A stretch of DNA of 64,000 nucleotides from Methylobacterium nodulans ORS 2060 (GTDB lineage Bacteria; Pseudomonadota; Alphaproteobacteria; Rhizobiales; Beijerinckiaceae), in the NCBI RefSeq assembly GCF_000022085.1, contig NC_011894.1:1700501-1764500 (forward strand), read 5' to 3'. A program made the translations under genes and the position numbers. Shown piece after piece: positions 49,492-58,500 of this stretch. The notes under the pieces are model-generated. The model was not told the origin of the DNA and made no database searches. It was given only the letters and a program-made list of their open reading frames with translations. Each line of letters begins with the position of its first letter. The stretch's first letter is position 1.

Positions 49492-50619
49492 ATGACCGCC
49501 CCCATGACCGCCCGCCTCGCGCCCCTCGCCGCGCTCCTCGCCCTGTCGGGGAGCGCTCTCGCGGAGGCTCCCGACCCCGTCGCCGTGACGGTCACCGACA
49601 AGGGCTGCGAGCCGGCGAGCCTCACCGTGCCGGCCGGCAAGTCGGTCTTCCGCATCCGCAACCAGAGCCGCCGGGTGCTGGAATGGGAGATCCTGCAGGG
49701 CACCCTGATCGTCGAGGAGCGCGAGAACATCATCCCGGGCTTCGTCCAGACGCTGACCGCGACGCTCCAGCCCGGCACCTATGCGATGACCTGCGGCCTT
49801 CTCAGCAATCCAAAGGGCACCCTGACGGTGCTCGCCGCGGCCGGGACCGAGGCGGCGGGCGGCCCCCCGGACCCGATGGCCCTGGTCGGGCCGCTCGCGG
49901 CCTACAAGCACTACGTCGCGGGCCAGGTCGGCCTCTTCGTCGAGCGCACGCGCGCCTTCACGGAGGCGGTGAAGGCCGGCCGGATCGCTGAGGCCAAGGC
50001 CCTCTACGCCACCGCCCGCCAGCCCTACGAGCGTATCGAGCCCGTCGCCTCCCTGTTCAACGACCTCGACAAGAGCATGGACGTGCGGGCGGACGATTTC
50101 GAGCAGAAGGAGGCCGATCCGGGCTTCATCGGCTTCCACCGCATCGAGAAGGGGCTCTGGGCCGACCACAGCACCGAGGGGCTCGGGCCGCATGCCGACC
50201 GGCTCATGGCGGATGCCGAGGAGCTGAAGCGCCGCATCACCGATCTCACGATCCCGCCGGCCAAGATGGTGGGCGGGGCCGCGGGCCTGATCGAGGAGGT
50301 CGCCGCCACCAAGATCTCCGGCGAGGAGGACCGCTACAGCCGCACCGACCTGTCGGACTTCCACGCCAATGTCGAGGGGTCGCGCAAGATCTACGACCTG
50401 CTGCGCCCCCTGGTCGAGCGGCAGGATCCCGATTTCGTCGCCCGCACCGACAGGAACTTCGCCCGGGTCGAGGCCCTGCTGACCAAGTACCGGTCCGAGG
50501 ACGGCAGCTTCGCGCCCTACGACAGGCTCAGCGACCGCGACCGGCAGGCGCTCAAGGGCCCCATCACGGTGCTGGCCGAGGATCTCTCGACCCTGCGCGG
50601 CAAGCTCGGACTCGACTAA
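49492..50619 (+). CDS. efeO: iron uptake system component EfeO (cupredoxin plus imelysin domain)
   Basis: 375-residue periplasmic protein. A signal peptide (LAPLAALLALSGSALAEA) precedes a cupredoxin-like domain (residues 28-115; VTVTDKGCEPASLTVPAGKS, TYAMTCGLLSNPKGTL) and an imelysin / M75 domain with the metal-binding HxxE in FIGFHRIEKGLW near residue 220. The second half contains DDLSDFHANVEGSRKIY-like helices. It supplies iron to EfeU. It starts 24 bases after efeU and ends nine bases before efeB, so the three are one operon. A second in-frame ATG lies 12 bases downstream. Confidence 0.94.
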   Translation: MTAPMTARLAPLAALLALSGSALAEAPDPVAVTVTDKGCEPASLTVPAGKSVFRIRNQSRRVLEWEILQGTLIVEERENIIPGFVQTLTATLQPGTYAMTCGLLSNPKGTLTVLAAAGTEAAGGPPDPMALVGPLAAYKHYVAGQVGLFVERTRAFTEAVKAGRIAEAKALYATARQPYERIEPVASLFNDLDKSMDVRADDFEQKEADPGFIGFHRIEKGLWADHSTEGLGPHADRLMADAEELKRRITDLTIPPAKMVGGAAGLIEEVAATKISGEEDRYSRTDLSDFHANVEGSRKIYDLLRPLVERQDPDFVARTDRNFARVEALLTKYRSEDGSFAPYDRLSDRDRQALKGPITVLAEDLSTLRGKLGLD

Positions 50620-50628
50620 AGACACGCC

Positions 50629-51870
50629 ATGACCCTCGGCTCACCCTCTCGCCGCGCCCTGTTGCGCGGGCTCGCCGCCGGAACCGGCGCCGCTGCGCTT
50701 AAGCCCGCCGCCGGCCACGCGGCGGCGCTCGAGGAGGCGGACGGCACCTATGACCGCCAGCCCTTCCGCGGGATCCATCAGGCCGGCATCCTCACGCCGC
50801 AGCCCGCTTCCGCTCTGTTCGTCGCCTTCGACGTGCTGGCGGAAGACCGCGGCGAACTGGCCCGCCTGTTCCGGATCCTCACCGAGCGCTTCGCCTACCT
50901 GACGGAGGGCGGTCGAGTGCCCTCCCTCGACCCGCGCCTGCCGCCGGCCGATTCCGGGATCCTCGGCCCCGAGGTCCGGCCCGACAACCTGACCGCGACG
51001 GTCGCGGTCGGCGCGAGCCTGTTCGACGATCGCTACGGCCTCGGCCCGGTGAAGCCGCGCGGCTTACGGCCGATGGACCGGTTCCCGAACGATTCGCTCG
51101 ATGCCCGGCTCTGCCACGGCGACCTGCTGATCCAGCTCTGCGCCAACACCGCCGACACCGCCATCCACGCGTTGCGCGACGTCATCCGCACCACGCCCGG
51201 CCTCCTGGCCCTGCGCTGGAAGCGCGAGGGCTTCCTGCCGCCGCACGTGGTCAAGCGGGCAGGCCAGGACACCGTCCGCAACATGCTGGGCTTCAAGGAC
51301 GGCACCGCCAATCTCGACACCCGCGACGCGGAGCTGATGGACCGCCAGGTCTGGGTGGCGCCGCATGACGGCGAGCCGGCCTGGGCGGCGAACGGCTCCT
51401 ATCAGGTGGTCCGCCTCGTGCGGAACCTCGTCGAGCGCTGGGACCGCACGCCGTTGCGCGAGCAGGAGCGGATCATCGGCCGCCACAAGGACACGGGAGC
51501 GCCCCTCGGGGAGACGCGCGAGCACGCGATTCCCGACTACGCCTCCGATCCGACGGGCGAGCGCACGCCGCTCGACGCGCATATCCGGCTCGCCAATCCG
51601 CGCACGCCGGAGACTGCGAGCAGCCTGATCCTGCGCCGCGGCTACAACTACTCCGCCGGGATCTCCGCCTCCGGCCAACTCGACATGGGCCTGATCTTCG
51701 TCTCGTTCCAGCGCGATCTCGATGCGGGCTTCGTGGCGGTGCAGAAGCGGCTCGATGGCGAGCCGCTGGAGGAATACATCCGGCCGGTCGGCGGAGGCTA
51801 CTTCTTCGCCCTGCCGGGCGTCACGGCGCCGGATGGCTTCCTGGGCCAGAGCCTCCTCGTCGACGCGTGA
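50629..51870 (+). CDS. efeB: deferrochelatase / Dyp-type haem peroxidase EfeB
   Basis: 413-residue haem peroxidase exported by Tat ([20 protein letters not shown]). DyP features are clear: [16 protein letters not shown] (catalytic Asp in GFKDG), the proximal haem His in [14 protein letters not shown], and [20 protein letters not shown] followed by [20 protein letters not shown]. It takes iron from haem or oxidises Fe2+ for the EfeUO system. It closes the efeUOB operon. The IS110 copy 2 segment begins 64 bases after the stop. Confidence 0.95.
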   Translation: MTLGSPSRRALLRGLAAGTGAAALKPAAGHAAALEEADGTYDRQPFRGIHQAGILTPQPASALFVAFDVLAEDRGELARLFRILTERFAYLTEGGRVPSLDPRLPPADSGILGPEVRPDNLTATVAVGASLFDDRYGLGPVKPRGLRPMDRFPNDSLDARLCHGDLLIQLCANTADTAIHALRDVIRTTPGLLALRWKREGFLPPHVVKRAGQDTVRNMLGFKDGTANLDTRDAELMDRQVWVAPHDGEPAWAANGSYQVVRLVRNLVERWDRTPLREQERIIGRHKDTGAPLGETREHAIPDYASDPTGERTPLDAHIRLANPRTPETASSLILRRGYNYSAGISASGQLDMGLIFVSFQRDLDAGFVAVQKRLDGEPLEEYIRPVGGGYFFALPGVTAPDGFLGQSLLVDA

Positions 51871-51906
51871 TCCGGTTTCCGGACGCTTCGTTCGGAGACC
51901 GTATCG

Positions 51907-51934
51907 GTTCACCACCGGCTGTGCCGACCCTGAC
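51907..51934 (+). repeat. short dispersed repeat R3, copy 4, cut by IS110
   Basis: CACCACCGGCTGTGCCGACC then CTGAC, where the IS110 sequence begins (CTCTTGCATG). Other copies continue with GGATGAA. Just upstream, 51876-51899 resembles the arm tip of the long inverted repeat (GGTTTCCGGACGCTTCGTTC). Confidence 0.55.
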
Positions 51935-51935
51935 C

Positions 51936-52115
51936 TCTTGCATGTTTGACGGGCCGACCAGCGCACCAAGCTGTGAGGTGCGTCGCGGCCGGTGGCCACC
52001 GGCCGCGACGCGGGCGGCCGGGATCGATCTCCCTCTAGGATTGGCACCGTGGGAAAGCAGGATCCGGCCGCCCTCTGGCTCTTGTCCTGAACAGATGCTG
52101 GGGAGCAAGTCCCGT
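51936..52115 (+). ncRNA. candidate IS110 bridge RNA region, copy 2
   Basis: Non-coding left end with the same 32-base perfect palindrome (51980-52011) as copy 1. By analogy with IS621 it would encode the RNA that pairs with target and donor DNA. Not structurally modelled. Confidence 0.45.
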
Positions 52116-53096
52116 ATGCAAGGCAAGGAAGTGTCCAAACAAGAGACCGCGGGCAAGTCTAGCGTGGGGATCGACGTCAGCAAGAGCTGGCTCGACGTCC
52201 ACGTCCTCCCCTCCGGCCAAGCCCAGCGGTTCGCCAATACCGAGGTCGGCATCCGGCAGCTCAAGCGCTGGCTTGGGCGCTTTGCTCTGGGGCTGGTCGT
52301 GGTCGAGGCCACCGGCAAGTGGCACCGCCAGACCCGCCGCAGCCTGCATGCCTCGGGCCTGCCGGTCGCCGTCGTCGATCCGTTTCGGGTGCGCATGTTC
52401 GCCAAGGCGCAAGGCATCTGGGCCAAGACCGATCGGCTCGATGCCCGCGTGCTGGCGCAGTTTGCCGCGGTGATGGCCCCCCCGCAGCGCCCGCCGGCCT
52501 CGGACGCGCTCGAAGCGCTCCAGGAACTGGTCGCGGCCCGCGACAGCGCCGTGGCCGAACAAACCGCCCTCAAGAACCAGCTGGCCGCGGCCGCAAGCCC
52601 GTTCCTGATCCGCCAGCTCCAGGACCGTCTGGCCAGGATCGCCGCGGACATCGAGGCCCTTGCCGGCGAGATCCGCCGGCTCATCGCGGCCGATCCCGGA
52701 CTGGCCCGGCGGCATGCCATCCTGGTCTCGATCCCCTCGATCGGGGACACGATCGCGGCCACCCTGGTGGCCAGCCTGGCCGAGCTGGGCACCTGCAGCA
52801 GCCGGCAGATCGGCCTGCTGGCGGGCCTGGCGCCGGTCGCCGACGATTCCGGCGCGCGCCAGGGCGTGCGGGTCATCTGGGGCGGCCGCCCGCCCGTGCG
52901 CCGCGTCCTCTACCTCGCGGCGCTCTCGGCCGCCCGCCACAACGCCGGCCTGAAAGCCTTCCACGAACGCCTGATCGCCAACGGCAAGAAGCCAAAGTGC
53001 GCCATCATCGCCGTGGCCCGCAAGCTCGCCGTGCTGGCCAACAGCCTCATCGCTCAGGACCGCCTCTGGACGCCAAATCAGCCCCAACAGGCTTGA
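52116..53096 (+). CDS. IS110-family transposase (DEDD), copy 2
   Basis: 326-residue recombinase, the twin of the enzyme at 8179-9159, with Leu instead of Phe in FLIRQLQDRL (codon 52617-52619). The residues Asp20, Glu64, Asp106 and Asp109 and the Ser of APVADDSG are intact. The near-identity of the two copies points to recent transposition. The start at 52116 has GGGGAG ten bases upstream. Confidence 0.93.
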   Translation: MQGKEVSKQETAGKSSVGIDVSKSWLDVHVLPSGQAQRFANTEVGIRQLKRWLGRFALGLVVVEATGKWHRQTRRSLHASGLPVAVVDPFRVRMFAKAQGIWAKTDRLDARVLAQFAAVMAPPQRPPASDALEALQELVAARDSAVAEQTALKNQLAAAASPFLIRQLQDRLARIAADIEALAGEIRRLIAADPGLARRHAILVSIPSIGDTIAATLVASLAELGTCSSRQIGLLAGLAPVADDSGARQGVRVIWGGRPPVRRVLYLAALSAARHNAGLKAFHERLIANGKKPKCAIIAVARKLAVLANSLIAQDRLWTPNQPQQA

Positions 53097-53111
53097 CGCC
53101 AAACACAGATG

Positions 53112-53154
53112 CTTTCCCGGACGACTGCAGCGCCAGCGGAAGGAGATCCGGGAA
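53112..53154 (+). repeat. REP-like palindromic repeat at the right side of IS110 copy 2
   Basis: CTTTCCCGGACGACTGCAGC, GCCAGCGGAAGGAG, ATCCGGGAA. The ends CCCGGA / TCCGGG pair. It matches 63419-63458, and the similarity continues to about 53217 (CCGCGAAGCGGCTC; GCTGACAAGCGG). Confidence 0.7.
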
Positions 53155-53238
53155 CCAGCACGAGGACGTGCCGCGAAGCGGCTCCGGTTGTCCAGCGGGG
53201 CTGACAAGCGGTCGCTGCGCGACGTCTTGTGCTGGGTC

Positions 53239-53277
53239 TCGGGTCGCGTTCCGCTGCCGCTGCATGCGCCCGGGAAG
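53239..53277 (-). repeat. REP-like palindromic repeat, inverted partner
   Basis: Read on the minus strand: CTTCCCGGGCGCATGCAGCG then GCAGCGGAACGCGACCCG. It pairs in opposite orientation with the repeat at 53112-53154, making a BIME-like unit of two REPs. Confidence 0.6.
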
Positions 53278-53399
53278 GAGGGGGCGGACGTGGTCACGTG
53301 GGCTGAGGAGGTCTCAATCGACCCCGAGATGCCGGGCGGCTGCCATGCAGGTCAATTTCAATTCAGCCCGGTCGGCGCTCGGCGACTGGCCCGCGGCCG

Positions 53400-53579
53400 T
53401 CACCCGAGGTTGAGCCGGTCCACCCGCGTGTCCGTGCCGCGCACGCTCTCCGGGATGGAGGCGAAATCGGCGTAGCCCGCCTCGCGCGCCATGGCGTCGA
53501 GGGCCTGCTGCTCGTTCTCCGCACCGCCGGTCCACAGCACCGCGCCGGTGGTCGCCTGCCTGATCTGAAAGATGGTCAC
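53400..53579 (-). CDS. small protein, GTG start
   Basis: 59-residue protein not recognised as a known family. Translation from GTG 53579 gives MTIFQIRQATTGAVLWTGGA, then ENEQQALDAMAREAGYADFA, ending VDRLNLG. It looks like a compact folded domain (strand, strand, helix) with normal amino acid composition, and GAGG lies ten bases upstream. It is divergent from the TetR gene, so both could share the operator region. It was found by reading the minus strand directly. Confidence 0.6.
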   Translation of the reverse strand: MTIFQIRQATTGAVLWTGGAENEQQALDAMAREAGYADFASIPESVRGTDTRVDRLNLG

Positions 53580-53679
53580 GCTGGGTTTCCTCGGGTGTTG
53601 GCGTTCATGATTCCGATAACGCCGAGCCTTATTGTTGGTTGCCGGCAGCGGACCTTGCGTCCGCCGCCGGCCTGAGGTA

Positions 53680-53699
53680 GAGAATGAACGTTCATTCTC
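53680..53699. promoter_or_regulatory. TetR-type operator, perfect 20-bp palindrome
   Basis: GAGAATGAACGTTCATTCTC overlaps the first ATG of the TetR gene (53684). TGAACGTTCA is a common core of TetR/AcrR operators. It probably autoregulates the TetR-adaptor-pump operon. Confidence 0.75.
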
Positions 53700-54355
53700 G
53701 CTCCTGGTGCGCCGTGCCGGCCGACCCGCTGCCCGACCGACCCGACCCTTCCGAGGAACGGCGTGGCCGCATCCTCGATGCCGCCGAACGCTGCTTCGTG
53801 CGCTCGGGATTCCACCGCACGACCATGCAGGACGTGGCGGCGGAGGTCGGGATGAGCCCCGGCAACCTCTACCGCTACTTCCCCTCGAAGGACGCGATCG
53901 TCGCCGGCCTCGCCGAGCGCGACCGTGGCGCCGTGGCCCTGGATTTCGCGGCGCTGCCCGCGGGGGCGGATCTGGTCGGCGCCTTCTTCGGGTTGGCGCG
54001 GCGCCACCTCGCCGACGAGCCGGTCGAGAAGGCGATCCTCTGCCTGGAGATCTGGGCGGAGGCGACCCGCAATCCCGCCGTAGCGGCGATCTGCCGGGAG
54101 TTCGAGCGCGAGATGCGCGGGATGATCGCCGGCATCTTCCGCCAGGCCGGCGGCCCGGGCATCGACGCCGAGGCGCTGACGCAGATCGTGCTCGTGATGG
54201 CCGACGGCATCATCACGCGCCGGGCGCTCCTTCGCGATTTCGATCCCGGCCCCATTCTCGACGCCATGTCGCGCCTTATTGAAGCTGCGCTGGCGGAGCG
54301 ATTCGACCCGACCGGGGCTCAGACGCCCGCGACTGCCAACCAGGATACTCCGTGA
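53684..54355 (+). CDS. TetR/AcrR-family transcriptional repressor
   Basis: 223-residue regulator. The N-terminal helix-turn-helix is RRGRILDAAERCFVRSGFHR, TTMQDVAAEVGMSPGNLYRY, FPSKDAIV; the C-terminal ligand domain is helical with a conserved LEIWAEATRNPAVAAICREF stretch. ATG 53684 lies inside the operator palindrome, so the true start may be GTG 53714, which would still leave the DNA-binding domain whole. Its stop overlaps the adaptor start (TGATG), so regulator, adaptor and pump form one operon. Confidence 0.92.
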   Translation: MNVHSRSWCAVPADPLPDRPDPSEERRGRILDAAERCFVRSGFHRTTMQDVAAEVGMSPGNLYRYFPSKDAIVAGLAERDRGAVALDFAALPAGADLVGAFFGLARRHLADEPVEKAILCLEIWAEATRNPAVAAICREFEREMRGMIAGIFRQAGGPGIDAEALTQIVLVMADGIITRRALLRDFDPGPILDAMSRLIEAALAERFDPTGAQTPATANQDTP

Positions 54356-55545
54356 TGTCCCGCCTCCGCCTGCTCGCCGGGCCGCTCGCCGCGCTGATCC
54401 TGCTGCCGCCCGCCGCCCGGGCGAGCCAGACCGAGGTGCCGGTGCCTGCCGTGACGGTCGTGGTCGCGGCCGAGCGCGAGATCGTGGAGCGCACCGTCGT
54501 CACCGGCACCCTGGTGCCGCGCGACGAGATCATGGTCTCGCCCGAGATCGAGGGCTGCCGCATCACCGAACTCCTGGTGGAGGAGGGCGACCGGGTCGCC
54601 CGGGGCGCCGTGCTGGCACGGCTGTCGCGCGAGATGCTGGACACCCAACTCGCCCAGAACGCTGCCGCGATCGCCCGGGCGGAGGCCGCGGTCGATCAGG
54701 CGCGCAGCACCATCGTGCAGGCCGAGGCCGCGCAGGTGGAGGCCGCCCTCGCGCTCGAGCGCACCCGCACCCTGATGAAGTCCGGCAACGCCACCGAGGC
54801 GCTGCTCGAGCAGCGCGTCTCGGCCGCCCGCTCGGCGGAGGGGCGGCTGGCGGCGGCCCGCAACGGCCTGTCGATCGCGGAGGCCGAGCTGCTCCAGGCC
54901 AAGGCCCAGCGCAAGGAACTCGACCTCAAGCTCGCCCGCACCGAGATCCGCGCGCCGGAGGGCGGCATCGTCAGCCGCCGCGTGGCGCGTGTCGGGGCGA
55001 CGGCGAGCGCCTCCGGCGAGCCGCTGTTCCGTCTGATCGCCCGCGGCGAGATCGAGCTCGAAGGCGAGGTGACCGAGACCGGCATCCCGCGGCTCAAGGC
55101 CGAGGCCCCGGCCCAGCTCGACCTCGACACGGCGGACGGGCCGGTCGTGGTGCCGGGCCGCGTGCGCGCGGTCTATCCGGAGATCGACCGCGCAACGCGC
55201 CTCGGCAAGGTCCGCATCCGCCTGCAGCCCGATCCGCGCCTGCGCATCGGCGCCTTCGCCCGCGGCAGCGTCGAGGTGGCGCGCCGCACCGGCGTCGCCG
55301 TGCCGGTCGCCTCGGTGGTCTACGGCAATGGCGGCGCCACCGTGCTGGTGGTGGCGGGCGAACGGGTCGAGGTGAGGGCGGTCCGCACCGGCCTCTCGGC
55401 CGCGGGCTTCATCGAGATCCGCGACGGGGTGAAGGCGGGCGATGCCGTGGTCGCCCGGGCGGGCAGCTTCCTGCGCGACGGGGACCGGGTCCGGCCGGTC
55501 TTTCCCGCCCAGCAGGCCAGCGCCGACGCCCTCCCGCGCCCCTGA
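54355..55545 (+). CDS. RND efflux periplasmic adaptor (HlyD/AcrA family)
   Basis: 396-residue membrane fusion protein. A signal peptide (LAGPLAALILLPPAARASQT) is followed by the lipoyl/hairpin core: IVERTVVTGTLVPRDEIMVS, CRITELLVEEGDRVARGAVL, a coiled coil around residues 90-185, then LKLARTEIRAPEGGIVSRRV and GASAxGEPLFRLI-like sequence. The C-terminal part has the beta-barrel and proximal domains. No lipobox Cys is seen, so it is likely soluble in the periplasm. It links the RND pump to an outer membrane channel not encoded here. Confidence 0.93.
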   Translation: MSRLRLLAGPLAALILLPPAARASQTEVPVPAVTVVVAAEREIVERTVVTGTLVPRDEIMVSPEIEGCRITELLVEEGDRVARGAVLARLSREMLDTQLAQNAAAIARAEAAVDQARSTIVQAEAAQVEAALALERTRTLMKSGNATEALLEQRVSAARSAEGRLAAARNGLSIAEAELLQAKAQRKELDLKLARTEIRAPEGGIVSRRVARVGATASASGEPLFRLIARGEIELEGEVTETGIPRLKAEAPAQLDLDTADGPVVVPGRVRAVYPEIDRATRLGKVRIRLQPDPRLRIGAFARGSVEVARRTGVAVPVASVVYGNGGATVLVVAGERVEVRAVRTGLSAAGFIEIRDGVKAGDAVVARAGSFLRDGDRVRPVFPAQQASADALPRP

Positions 55546-55586
55546 CGCCCCGATTCGCTGACGGCGATCCCGCCAAGGACCACCCC

Positions 55587-58500
55587 ATGCGCCTCAACGT
55601 CTCCGCCTGGGCGATCCGCAAGCCGATCCCCTCGATCGTGCTGTTCCTGGTGCTGGGGCTCCTCGGGCTCGTCAGCTTCCGCAGCCTGCCGATCACCCGC
55701 TTCCCCAACATCGACGTGCCGATCGTCTCGGTGTCGATCAACCAGCCGGGCGCGGCGCCCTCCGAACTCCAGACCCAGGTGACCAAGTGGGTCGAGGATG
55801 CGGTGGCGGGCGTGAAGGGCGTCAAGCACATCACCTCGGCGATCACCGAGGGCAATTCCGCCACCACCATCGAATTCCGCCTGGAGGTCAACACCGACCG
55901 GGCGGTGAACGACGTCAAGGACGCGATCGCCAAGATCCGCATGAACCTGCCGCGGACGATCGAGGAGCCGATCATCAACCGCGTCGAGATCGCGGGCCTG
56001 CCGATCATGGTCTACGGCGCCTCGGCACCCGCGATGACGCCCGAGGACCTGTCCTGGTTCGTGGATGACGTGGTGGCGCGCCAGATCCAGGGCCTGCGCG
56101 GCGTCGGCGGCGTCGAGCGGCTCGGGGGCGTCGCCCGCGAGGTGCGCGTCACGCTGAAGCCAGACCGGCTGCTGGCGCTCGGCATCACGGCCGCGGACGT
56201 CAACCGGCAGCTGCGCCTCACCAGCGCCGACATGGCGGGCGGGCGGGCGGAGCTCGGCGGCCAGGAGCAGTCGATCCGGACGCTCGCGGCCTCGGCGAGC
56301 CTCGACACGCTCGCCGCGACCTCGATCGTGCTGCCGGGCGGGCGCAAGGTGCGCCTCGACGAGCTCGCGACCCTCTCGGACGGCGCCGAGGAGCCGCGCA
56401 CCTTCGCGCGCCTCAACGGCGAGCCGGTCGTGGCCTTCGCCATCTCCCGCGCCAGCGGCGCCAGCGACGCCTCGGTGGCCGAGATCGTGGCCAAGAAGAT
56501 CGACGAGCTGCGCACCGCCTATCCGAACGTGCGCTTCGACCTGATCGACACCTCGGTCACCAACACGATCGGCAACTATCACTCGGCGATGCACGGCCTG
56601 ATGGAGGGCGCGGGCCTCGCGGTGCTGGTCGTGTTCCTGTTCCTGCGCGACTGGCGCGCGACGCTCATCGCCGCGGTCGCGCTGCCACTCTCTGTCTTCC
56701 CGACCTTCTGGGCGATGAGCGCGATGGGCTTCTCGCTCAATGCCGTGAGCCTGCTCGCCATCACGCTCGTCACCGGCATCCTGGTCGACGACGCCATCGT
56801 CGAGATCGAGAACATCGTCCGGCACATCCGACTCGGCAAGTCGCCCTACCGGGCCGCGCTCGAGGGCGCGGACGAGATCGGGCTTGCGGTCATCGCCATC
56901 ACGGCGACGCTCGTCGCGATCTTCGCGCCGGTCTCCTTCATGGGCGGCATCGCCGGCCAGTACTTCAAGCAGTTCGGCCTCACCATCGCGGCCGCGGTGT
57001 TCATGTCGCTCCTGGTGGCGCGCCTCATCACCCCGATGATGGCGGCCTATTTCATGCGCGACCACGGCCACCACGAGGAGACGCCCGGCCCGGTGATGCG
57101 CACCTATACCCGCGTCGTCGCCTGGTCGGTGCGGCACAAATACGTGACGCTGGTGGTCGGCCTCGCGCTCTTTACGGGCTCCATTCTCTCCACCCGCCTC
57201 CTGCCGGCCGGCTTCCTGCCGAAGGAGGACGCGGCCCGCACGCTCCTCGTGCTGGAACTGCCGCCGGGGGCGCGGCTCGACGACACGATCGCGGTCTCGG
57301 ACCGGATCGCCCGGGCGATCCGCTCCCTGCCCGAGGTGAGCTCCGTCTTCGTCGATGGCGGGCGCCAGTTGCCCGGCAAGAAGGAGATCCGGCTCGCGAC
57401 GCTCACCATCAACCTCACGCCGAAGTCTGCGCGCACGCGCAAGCAGGCCGACGTGGAGGCAGCGATCATGGAACTGCTGCGCGACGAGCCGGACCTGCGC
57501 TACTGGTCCCTGCGCGAGGGCGGCCAGCGTGACTTCGCCCTCATCGTCGCCGGGCCCGACACCGCCGTGGTGACGGACGTGGCCGAGCGGATGCAGCGCG
57601 AGGTCGCGGCGATCCCGAACCTCGTCAACGTGATGTCGACGGCGCCCCTCGACCGCACCGAGGTCCGGATCCGGCCGAAGCCGGCGGTCGCCGCCGATCT
57701 CGGCGTCTCGACCGACACCATCGCCGAGACGGTGCGCGTCGGCACGATCGGCGACATCGGCGCGAATCTCGCGAAGTTCAACGCCACCGACCGCCAGATC
57801 CCGATCCGCGTCCAGCTCCCCGTCGAGACTCGCGGCCAGGTCGAGACGCTGGAGAGCCTGAAGGTGCCGACGAAGAGCGGCGCCGCGGTGCCGCTCACCG
57901 CGGTTGCCGACATCAGCCTCGGCCGTGGCCCAACCGCCATCGACCGCTACGACCGGGCGGTGCGCGTCGCGCTCGAGGCCAATCTCCAGGGCTCGGATGC
58001 GCTCGCCGAGGCGATCGCCCAGGCGCTCGCCACGCCGACCGCCCGCAACCTGCCGCCGGGCGTCACCATCCGCCAGACGGGCGACGCCGAGATCATGGGC
58101 GAGGTCTTCGAGGGCTTCGCCATGGCGATGGGCGCCGGCCTGATGATGGTGCTCGGCGTCCTCATCCTGCTGTTCGGCTCCTTCCTGCAGCCGCTCACCA
58201 TCCTGTTCTCGCTGCCGCTCTCGATCGGCGGCGCGATCCTCGGCCTGCTCATCTTCAACCGGCCGATCTCGATGCCGGTCGTCATCGGCATCCTGATGCT
58301 GATGGGTGTGGTGACGAAGAACGCCATCATGCTGGTCGACTTCGCGGTCGAGGAGATGGCCCGCGGCGTCGACCGCATCACGGCCATCGTGGATGCCGGC
58401 CGCAAGCGGGCGCGGCCGATCGTGATGACCACCATCGCCATGGCGGCCGGCATGGTGCCCTCCGCGATGGCGCTCGGCATCGGCGGCGAGTTCCGCTCGC

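Larger units (their letters stand above)
51934..53141 (+). mobile_element. IS110-family insertion sequence, copy 2
   Basis: Matches copy 1 (8135-9342) over 1208 bp in opposite orientation, with one base difference seen. The left boundary is CTCTTGCATG after a truncated R3 repeat. The right boundary runs into a REP-like repeat, and the true element end is probably the CT at 53112-53113. There are no terminal inverted repeats or obvious target duplication beyond a possible CT core. Confidence 0.85.
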
